A DNA stretch of 11,554 nt, from contig DDQV01000143.1 in NCBI GenBank assembly GCA_002342785.1, positions 1 through 11,554 on the forward strand. The letters run 5' to 3'. Below are positions 6,186-11,554 of the stretch, piece after piece. Within the stretch, counting starts at the first letter, position 1; the number at the start of each line of letters is the position of its first letter. Below the pieces are notes generated by a model, which made no database searches, was not told the DNA's origin, and worked only from the letters and a program-made list of their open reading frames with translations. The translations under genes and the position numbers were made by a program. Origin of the DNA: Fusobacteriaceae bacterium UBA2433 (GTDB lineage: Bacteria; Fusobacteriota; Fusobacteriia; Fusobacteriales; Fusobacteriaceae).

Positions 6186-6959
6186 ATGTCAGCAGATATA
6201 ATAGAATATGAAATCAAAGGCGAAGGAATACAATTAGTAGAAATAGAATTAGATCCTAAGGAAGGTGTTAGGGCAGAAGCGGGAGCTATGACCTATATGG
6301 AAGATGGCGTAGATATGCAAACAAAAAATCAAGGTGGATTATTTGGTGGATTTAAACGAATGATAACAGGAGAAAGTTTTTTTATCACAACATTTTTAAA
6401 TGAAGGAAATAAAAAATCAAGAGTCGGATTTTCTGCTCCATATCCAGGACAAATAATACCTATCGATTTAAAAAAATTTAATGGAGAATTTTTGTGTCAA
6501 AAAGATTCTTATTTATGTTCAGCAAATGGAATAGATATAGATATTGCTTTTACTAAAAGATTAGGAGCAGGTTTCTTTGGTGGTGAAGGTTTTATTCTTC
6601 AAAAATTAAGAGGAGATGGAATGGCTTTTATCCATGCAGGAGGAACTATAATTGAAAAAAAATTAGCTCATGGTGAAACTTTAAGAGTTGATACAGGATG
6701 TGTTGTGGGATTTGAATCTAGTATTAACTACGATATTCGATTTGTAGGAGGATTTAAAAATGCTATGTTTGGTAAAGAAGGTTTATTTTTAGCAACTTTA
6801 CAAGGACCTGGAACAGTATATATACAATCTATGCCAATATCAAAATTAGCTGAAAGATTAAATGCTGCAGTAGGAAGTAATCGAGGTCAAAGTAATAATG
6901 GTGGAAATATGGTCGCAGGTGGAATTTTAGGAAGTATGTTTGGTGGAGATAATGATTAA
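6186..6959 (+). CDS. AIM24/TIGR00266-family protein
   Basis: This is a 257-residue protein of the widespread AIM24 (DUF124) family, which has a beta-rich fold and no established bacterial function. Recognisable family stretches are VRAEAGAMTYMEDGVDM near the N-terminus, GESFFITTF (about 64-72), a mid-protein GGTIIEKKLAHGE, and the late LATLQGPGTVYIQSMP. The C-terminus is a short Gly/Asn-rich tail ending MFGGDND, also usual in the family. There is no signal peptide or membrane helix. AGGAGG (6174-6179) precedes the ATG by six bases. Its last codons overlap the start of the Ppx/GppA-type gene, so the two are probably co-translated. I infer no specific function. Confidence 0.9.
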   Translation: MSADIIEYEIKGEGIQLVEIELDPKEGVRAEAGAMTYMEDGVDMQTKNQGGLFGGFKRMITGESFFITTFLNEGNKKSRVGFSAPYPGQIIPIDLKKFNGEFLCQKDSYLCSANGIDIDIAFTKRLGAGFFGGEGFILQKLRGDGMAFIHAGGTIIEKKLAHGETLRVDTGCVVGFESSINYDIRFVGGFKNAMFGKEGLFLATLQGPGTVYIQSMPISKLAERLNAAVGSNRGQSNNGGNMVAGGILGSMFGGDND

Positions 6960-7848
6960 TACTAATATGAAAGCTGTCATTGATATAGGAACTAATTCAT
7001 GTAGGTTATTTATTGCTTGTACAGAAAAAGGGAAAATTACAAATAAAATATTAAAATTAATAGAGATAACAAGATTGGGACAAGATGTTGATAAGACTAA
7101 AGTTTTAAGACAAGATGCTATGGATAGAACTATAAAGGCATTGAAATTATTTAGAAAAAAAATAGATGAATATGAAATAAAAAAAATAAAAGTTACTGCA
7201 ACTTCTGCTACTCGTGATTCTAAAAATAGAGAGGAATTTATTTCTCGAGTAAAAGCAGAGACAAATTTTGAAATCCATTGTATTACAGGAGAAGAAGAAG
7301 GGAAACTTAGTTTTTCTGGTGCTGTAGCTCAATTTAATGAAAAAATTATGGTATTTGATATAGGAGGTGGAAGTACCGAATTTATTTTAGGAAATAAAGA
7401 TAATATTGAATATATAGAAAGTTTTAACGTGGGAGCAGTAAGATTAGAAGAAAAATTTTTTAAGAAAGAAAATAACTTTTTAAATGGTAAAGTTTGGGTA
7501 GAAGAAATTCTAAAAAAATTATCTAAATATAAAGATCAACAATTTACATTGGTAGGAGTTGCAGGAACGGTTACAACTCATGTCAGTGTACTTTTGAAAA
7601 TGAAAGAGTATGATACTGATAGAGTTCATATGTATAGATTAACTAAAAAAGAAATTTTAAAAAATTTAGATCTATTTTTAAGTAAAACACTAAAAGAGAG
7701 AAAAAAAATTGTAGGTTTGCATCCAAAAAGAGCTGAAATAATTATTTCAGGAACTTATTTATTATTGTGGATAATGGAAATTTTAGAAAAGGATGAAATT
7801 ATAGTTTCAGAATCAGATATCTTAGAAGGAATGATGATGAGTGTGTAG
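6952..7848 (+). CDS. Ppx/GppA-family phosphatase, short form
   Basis: This is an actin-like (ASKHA-fold) phosphohydrolase of the exopolyphosphatase/guanosine pentaphosphatase family, about 298 residues. The first phosphate loop is IDIGTNSCRLFI (10-21), and ATSATRDSKN follows near 83. The GEEEG motif (E114-E116) corresponds to the family's catalytic Glu region, and the second phosphate loop is DIGGGSTEF (136-144). It has only the two core domains and lacks the C-terminal HD-like extension of E. coli Ppx and GppA. Polyphosphate versus pppGpp as substrate cannot be decided from sequence. I chose the ATG at 6952 because GGTGGAG (6942-6948) precedes it and it overlaps the upstream stop by eight bases. 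The ATG at 6967 gives the more usual family N-terminus (MKAVIDIG) and remains possible. Confidence 0.9.
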   Translation: MINTNMKAVIDIGTNSCRLFIACTEKGKITNKILKLIEITRLGQDVDKTKVLRQDAMDRTIKALKLFRKKIDEYEIKKIKVTATSATRDSKNREEFISRVKAETNFEIHCITGEEEGKLSFSGAVAQFNEKIMVFDIGGGSTEFILGNKDNIEYIESFNVGAVRLEEKFFKKENNFLNGKVWVEEILKKLSKYKDQQFTLVGVAGTVTTHVSVLLKMKEYDTDRVHMYRLTKKEILKNLDLFLSKTLKERKKIVGLHPKRAEIIISGTYLLLWIMEILEKDEIIVSESDILEGMMMSV

Positions 7849-7967
7849 AGGTAATTATAGATAGACATAGATAGAAGTAACTTTATAAGAAGTTAAGAGA
7901 GAAATTTTTTTAGTTATATAGATAAAGGTTATAAAAACTATCTATGAAAATTATAAATTTTTATAAA

Positions 7968-8003
7968 AAAAAGCTTTTAAAACAAATTTTTTAAAAGCTT
8001 TTT
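7968..8003. terminator. Bidirectional terminator between the Ppx/GppA and RelA/SpoT-type genes
   Basis: A 15-bp perfect stem, with arms at 7968-7982 and 7989-8003, surrounds the 6-nt loop CAAATT. The outer A5/T5 ends act as the U-tract for either strand. It lies between the convergent genes ending at 7848 and 8025. The 120 bases between the + strand stop and the stem contain only a weak 7-bp hairpin (ATAGATA 7918-7924 with TATCTAT 7939-7945) and nothing coding. Confidence 0.9.
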
Positions 8004-8024
8004 CTATAGTATTTGATATTTATA

Positions 8025-9092
8025 TTATATGTAATTTGTAGTCGTTATTATTTCTCTAATATTTAATATTTTTTCTAAACTAGAATCTTCTAATTTGTAT
8101 AATTCCTTTAATTTTGTTGGCTCTTCATGAAGTAAATGTAAAAACGTTATAACAAAAGAACAACTCGAATTAACTAAATAATTTATTTTTTTTAAGGTAT
8201 GTTCATCTAAAGTTCTTAAAAAAATATCTGTATTTTTATAGATACTATTTACTAATTTTTCAATGTAAATAATTCTATTTTTATTGAATTGTAATGCAAA
8301 TTTTACTAACTTTTTTTCTAAATCTTCTTCCATAGCTACTTCAAAATTATTAAAATGAAAAACACCTAATTTTTTACAAATAGATCTTATAAATGTATCA
8401 TTGTATTTTAGATAAAAATTGATACTAGAAATATCTAGGCGGAGACTATATTCTTTTTCATTGAAATTATCTTTATAAAAACTTTCAACTACCTGAACTT
8501 CATTTTTTATAGAATCAAATTCATCATCTATACTTTCTAGCATAGCACTAATTCTAAATAATTTTCTTTGTACTTTATTAGGTAACTTAACAAGACTTTT
8601 ATATCTTAGTTGATGATCTATTTGAGCCCAAATATGTTGTAGAGCAGTTCTGATTTGAACTTCAAATTTAAAATCACCACAGCCTGAAATATTTTTTTGA
8701 GAAGCTTTATATTTACAAATATAATGAAGGGAAAGGTATCCCATCTCATTGTACTTCAAACTTTTAAGTTTATTTGTTGAATTTTTATAGTCTATTTTAA
8801 AATTTTTTTTTAGGAGACTTAAAATACTATTGAGATCTTCTCTATAATAAGTAATTATACGAATACCTAAAATATCTGTCATCTCTTCTAGAGGGTTTTC
8901 ATATTTTTTTCTTTTTATTTCTAATTTTCTTTTAAAACTATCGAGACTTTTTACACGAGCTTCTGTTTTTACATAGAAGATATTATCGTCTTTTAGAATT
9001 TTTTCAACTTTTTGCTGTAGGTGAAACATAAATATTTCATATTCTTGCATATTGTCTTCAAATTCTTCAACCCAGTGATTAATGTAGTTCAT
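8025..9092 (-). CDS. RelA/SpoT-domain nucleotidyltransferase (alarmone-synthetase-like)
   Basis: The first ~200 of 355 residues match the small alarmone synthetase domain. ARVKSLDSFKRKL (45-57) is the basic ATP-side motif, DILGIRII (73-80) holds the catalytic-metal Asp73, GYLSLH (118-123) is the G-loop, EVQIRT (144-149) holds the second catalytic Glu, and IWAQIDHQLRYKS (154-166) completes it. Family members transfer pyrophosphate from ATP to GDP/GTP; some toxin forms modify tRNA or make ppApp. There is no HD hydrolase, TGS or ACT domain. Residues 205-355 are a helical C-terminal half that I do not recognise. GYLSLH has Leu where Arg or Gln is usual after the Tyr. The ATG is five bases after AAGGAG (9098-9103). 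It stands alone with its own promoter and no antitoxin-like neighbour, which argues for a housekeeping stress synthetase rather than a toxin. Confidence 0.88.
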   Translation of the reverse strand: MNYINHWVEEFEDNMQEYEIFMFHLQQKVEKILKDDNIFYVKTEARVKSLDSFKRKLEIKRKKYENPLEEMTDILGIRIITYYREDLNSILSLLKKNFKIDYKNSTNKLKSLKYNEMGYLSLHYICKYKASQKNISGCGDFKFEVQIRTALQHIWAQIDHQLRYKSLVKLPNKVQRKLFRISAMLESIDDEFDSIKNEVQVVESFYKDNFNEKEYSLRLDISSINFYLKYNDTFIRSICKKLGVFHFNNFEVAMEEDLEKKLVKFALQFNKNRIIYIEKLVNSIYKNTDIFLRTLDEHTLKKINYLVNSSCSFVITFLHLLHEEPTKLKELYKLEDSSLEKILNIREIITTTNYI

Positions 9093-9154
9093 TTTGTCTC
9101 CTTTTGTTAATTTATATATATATAGCTACTGTAAAAAAATTAAGCTACATCTTA

Positions 9155-9183
9155 GTTATACACTATAATATAAAAAATGGCAA
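9155..9183 (-). promoter_or_regulatory. Promoter of the RelA/SpoT-domain gene
   Basis: On the minus strand TTGCCA (9178-9183) and TATAAC (9155-9160) are separated by 17 bp; each differs from consensus at one base. The transcript would have an untranslated leader of about 55 nt. The hexamer AGCTAC occurs twice within it (9124-9129 and 9143-9148), of unknown meaning. Confidence 0.65.
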
Positions 9184-9198
9184 GGATGATAGCTTTAT

Positions 9199-9207
9199 TG
9201 GTATAAT
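9199..9207 (+). promoter_or_regulatory. Extended -10 promoter for the short-chain dehydrogenase gene
   Basis: TGGTATAAT is a perfect extended -10 element (TG at 9199-9200, TATAAT at 9202-9207). No good -35 lies upstream, which is common with an extended -10. The -35 of the divergent gene lies 15 bp away, so the two promoters are back to back and may interfere. The start codon is about 100 bases downstream; the stretch between is very A-rich and holds only a weak second candidate (TTGTAC 9238-9243, TAAAAT 9261-9266). Confidence 0.55.
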
Positions 9208-9310
9208 CAAAAAAATTTAAAAATTTAAATTTAAAACTTGTACACAAAGATTAAAAAGGATAAAATAAAAAAGGATACAAAAAAATTTAATTTAATACAG
9301 GAGGGGAAAT

Positions 9311-10096
9311 ATGAAAAAAATTGTTTTAATAACAGGAGCTAGTTCAGGAATAGGAAGGGCTACAGCACTTAGATATGCAGAAAAATCTTATGATTTAATA
9401 TTGGTAGCTAGAAGGATGGATAAATTAGAAAAATTAAAAGATGAAATACTCAAATTTCAAAATATCGAGATTAAACTTTTGAAAATAGATGTATCTTGTG
9501 CGGAAGAAGTAAAAAACACTATAAATTCATTGGAAGATAGATGGAAAAAAATAGATATATTAATAAATTCAGCTGGATTGGCATTGGGAATGGATAAGAT
9601 CCATGAGAGTGATTATAGTTCATTTGATAATATAATAGATGTAAATGTAAAAGGGCTATTATATATATCTAGAGCTGTAATACCTTTAATGCTAGATGCA
9701 AAAGTAGATGGGCATATAATAAATTTAGGATCTACAGCAGGAAGAGGTGCATATTCAGGAGGAGGAGTTTACTGTGCTAGTAAGGCAGCAGTAAAAACTT
9801 TATCTGATGCAATGAGAATAGATCTTATAGATACACCTATCAGAGTTACAGATATACAACCAGGAATGGTAGAAACTTCATTTTCAAATGTTAGATTTAG
9901 AGGAGATGAAAAAAAAGCAAATACTGTATATGAAGGAATTGAACCTTTAACTGCAGAAGATGTAGCTGAAGTAATTATATACACAACTTCATTACCTCAA
10001 AATATACAAATATGTGAATTAATGTTGACTCCAAATAAGCAAGCTACGGGGACTAATATCTATCGGTCACCACTCCTGCACGAAAATAAAAAATAA
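9311..10096 (+). CDS. Short-chain dehydrogenase/reductase, YdfG-like
   Basis: This 261-residue cytosolic NAD(P)-dependent oxidoreductase has a classical Rossmann fold. The cofactor loop is TGASSGIG (8-15), and VARRMDKL (about 32-39) has the paired Arg that usually means NADPH preference. The catalytic tetrad is visible as N112 (in VNVKG), S141 (in LGSTAGR), Y154 and K158 (in YCASK). The usual NNAG motif is NSAG here (86-89), a mild variant. The closest family by memory is YdfG-type 3-hydroxy acid / serine dehydrogenase, from ILINSAGLALG and IQPGMVETSFSNVRF; the substrate remains uncertain. AGGAGGGG (9299-9306) lies just before the ATG. It is a single-gene unit closed by the hairpin at 10133-10181. 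Confidence 0.92.
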   Translation: MKKIVLITGASSGIGRATALRYAEKSYDLILVARRMDKLEKLKDEILKFQNIEIKLLKIDVSCAEEVKNTINSLEDRWKKIDILINSAGLALGMDKIHESDYSSFDNIIDVNVKGLLYISRAVIPLMLDAKVDGHIINLGSTAGRGAYSGGGVYCASKAAVKTLSDAMRIDLIDTPIRVTDIQPGMVETSFSNVRFRGDEKKANTVYEGIEPLTAEDVAEVIIYTTSLPQNIQICELMLTPNKQATGTNIYRSPLLHENKK

Positions 10097-10126
10097 CCAA
10101 AAAGCAGAGTGCTTATTCATACTTAT

Positions 10127-10194
10127 CAAGTTAAAATAATTCAAGGAGCTAATTATATAAATTAACTCCTTGAATTATTTTATATGTTAACTTG
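10127..10194. terminator. Large hairpin terminator after the dehydrogenase gene
   Basis: A perfect 16-bp core pairs AAAATAATTCAAGGAG (10133-10148) with its complement (10166-10181). After one mismatch it continues with 5 bp more and a 5-nt loop. Outside the core, CAAGTT (10127-10132) can pair with AACTTG (10189-10194) across a 7-nt bulge. The position 36 bases after the stop codon and the A4/T4 stem ends fit a terminator working in both directions. It also marks the boundary with the decayed insertion sequence. Confidence 0.8.
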
Positions 10195-10277
10195 GAATAT
10201 TATCAATTAATTTTAAGTATTTAAAAAAACACTTTCAAAAATGTCTAAAAAATATTATTATTTTTATGAGTTGGTTC

Positions 10278-11399
10278 TTAGTAATTTTTTATTGCTAAGA
10301 TCTTTTTCTTTTTATCTATAATTTTTCTTATTTTATTATTCAAGCGGTAAAACCTTTTGGAACATTTTAATAAATTTAAAAAATCATCTAATATTTGTAA
10401 AGGAACTCTTTAAAATCTTGCGAATACTCATTTATTTTGGGAAACTATCATAAATATTTTTAGGGATTTCAATTAATAAAATCATTTTAATTAATGTAGC
10501 ATATAGATGTGTTTCTACACTTTTAAATTCTTAATTTTATCTAATTGTAAATCTAATTAAAAAAATTTAAAAAGAAGTTCTATTTGCTATCTTAATCTAT
10601 ATATTTCAATAATTTGATTAAGATCAATTTTTTTTACATTTGTAATATATCCACTTATTTGTGCAGAATCGCTATATAATTTAGATCCTGTTTTTCCTCT
10701 TTCTTCTCTTTTTTTATTTCTTTCAATTTTTCTTAAATAGTTCCTTCTTCGAGTTTTGTGATAATAATTCTAAAAGATTGTTTAGGTTCGTGATTTCTAA
10801 CTAAAAAATTATACTCTCTTGTTTCAATTGGTTTTAAGTCATTACCTAATACTCCAGCATTTGTCACTAGATACTTATATTTAACTAATATTCTTCTATT
10901 TTTACTATATTTAGGATTCGGATTTAAAGAAAAAAGTCTGGTTTTAATCTTGAAATAAAAAAACTATTTTTATTATCAATAATATTATCATCAAATTTAA
11001 AATATCCTAAATCTTTTAAAACTAATGAATTTTTAGATAATTTATCATAAATATGTTTAAAAATTTTTGTTCATTTTTTCTTTCATTACTAAATTCAATA
11101 TTTTAAACAGAATAATTTAAAAGTTCCATAAGAAGATTAATTTTAAATTTTGCAGGATTCTTTTGGAAACTTCTTTTATATAAATCTTTTAATTTAGGAT
11201 ATAATTTAATTTCTGTAGAATCCATTGAAAATATTTTATCAAAACCATTATTTTAAAAAGCTTTTAATAAATGAGATTATTGCAACTCACATAATTTAAT
11301 GAAAATCATTAAAAAAAACTCAACAAAAGTTAAATTATATCTTTGATCGAATGCTTGTGGTGAACCTTCAATATCTTTTTTTATTTCAAGATATAGAAA
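10278..11399 (-). pseudogene. Decayed IS4-family DDE transposase
   Basis: Piecing together minus-strand frames gives a recognisable IS4-type transposase. The first catalytic Asp is in FSMDSTEIKLYPKL (Asp codon 11220-11222). The second is in LVLKDLGYFKFDD (Asp codon 11011-11013), followed by FFISRLKPD. The third catalytic residue is Glu 10578-10580 in QIELLFK. In-frame stops occur at 11277-11279, 11253-11255 and 11103-11105, and at 10587-10589, where TAG replaces the expected Trp of the RWQIE motif. Frameshifts are needed near 11060, near 10925, near 10740 and again towards the C-terminus. The last readable frame ends at the TAA 10278-10280. The N-terminus is lost or unreadable beyond 11399. 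It cannot make an active protein. Terminal inverted repeats and target duplications were not found by eye, so the element's ends are undefined. Confidence 0.85.
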
Positions 11400-11554
11400 C
11401 CCATGATGTCGTTATCGTCAAGAATTTTGGAGTAATATTAGATAAAATGAAAATAAATAATAAGGCTAATTTTATAGGATTTATTTATAGTAAATTTAAC
11501 GAAGGTAGATCAAAATGAGAACTTCTATTAAATTGGTGTTATACTCTTTTAGTA
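11400..11554. other. Unassigned end of window beside the decayed transposase
   Basis: I see no intact gene here. The + strand has a frame free of stops from the ATG at 11351 to a TGA at 11516-11518, encoding 55 residues that include GFIYSKFNEGRSK. It remains open again to the window end after that stop. There is no ribosome site, and its first part overlaps the transposase remnant, so it is at best a broken fragment of something extending beyond the window. I do not recognise the peptide. Confidence 0.4.

Noticed and set aside
6940..6951. TTG at 6940 as the start of the Ppx/GppA-type gene
   Set aside because: It has no suitably spaced ribosome site and would add residues not expected in the family; the ATG at 6952 or 6967 fits better.
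8025..9092. Toxin-antitoxin pair built on a toxic alarmone synthetase
   Set aside because: No small antitoxin gene overlaps or adjoins it on the same strand; the gene has its own promoter and is monocistronic.
10102..10114. Small inverted repeat AAGCA-GAG-TGCTT as the dehydrogenase terminator or insertion-sequence end
   Set aside because: It has only five pairs and no T-run; the much longer hairpin at 10133-10181 is the better terminator, and no matching copy was found near the other end of the transposase remnant.
11351..11518. 55-codon + strand frame as a real gene
   Set aside because: It has no ribosome site, and its first third is antisense to the transposase remnant; the peptide is not recognised, so it is only noted as an unassigned fragment.
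10200..11554. CRISPR array or regularly spaced repeats in the AT-rich tail
   Set aside because: No repeat unit recurs at regular spacing; the apparent repetition is A/T-run composition.

Overview
This is an AT-rich bacterial window, probably below about 30% GC by eye. It has strong AGGAGG ribosome sites, near-consensus sigma-70 promoters, and genes packed between strong hairpin terminators. The base composition, the A/T-ending codon use and the protein flavour suggest a member of the Fusobacteriota (Ilyobacter, Propionigenium, Cetobacterium or a leucine-prototrophic Fusobacterium). A low-GC Clostridia-type organism cannot be excluded without a search.

Positions 1-4880 hold a complete leucine operon on the + strand: promoter, leader peptide, attenuator, leuA, leuC, leuD, leuB, terminator. 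The genes encode the whole pathway from 2-ketoisovalerate and acetyl-CoA to 2-ketoisocaproate, apart from the final transaminase. The leader is the most striking part. A 30-codon peptide gene at 80-172, too short for most gene finders, contains twelve consecutive leucine codons. It is followed by two tandem intrinsic terminators whose inner arms can pair with each other as an antiterminator. This is ribosome-mediated attenuation by leucine supply, but with an unusual two-terminator design.

Positions 4881-5970 hold a compact minus-strand operon. In transcription order it encodes a four-helix membrane protein with two Cys-Pro motifs (NapH/Fer4_5-like), a 59-residue two-cluster ferredoxin at 5214-5393, and an ArsR-family repressor. 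A consensus promoter lies upstream, and an inverted repeat over its -10 is a likely operator for the repressor. The set looks like a small self-regulated membrane electron-transfer module whose substrate cannot be told from the sequence.

Positions 6060-8003 hold a + strand pair: an AIM24/TIGR00266-family protein overlapping a short Ppx/GppA-type phosphatase. Facing it across a shared bidirectional terminator is a minus-strand protein with a RelA/SpoT nucleotidyltransferase domain and a long unassigned C-terminal half. A YdfG-like short-chain dehydrogenase is divergent from the latter, and the promoters of the two genes are interleaved.

From about 10278 to the end the sequence decays. The minus strand carries the ruin of an IS4-type DDE transposase, recognisable from its catalytic Asp, Asp and Glu contexts but broken by several stops and frameshifts. 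The last 150 bases are not assigned. No CRISPR array, rRNA or tRNA gene was seen. Apart from the leu leader architecture and the small redox operon, I see no evidence of a previously undescribed system.
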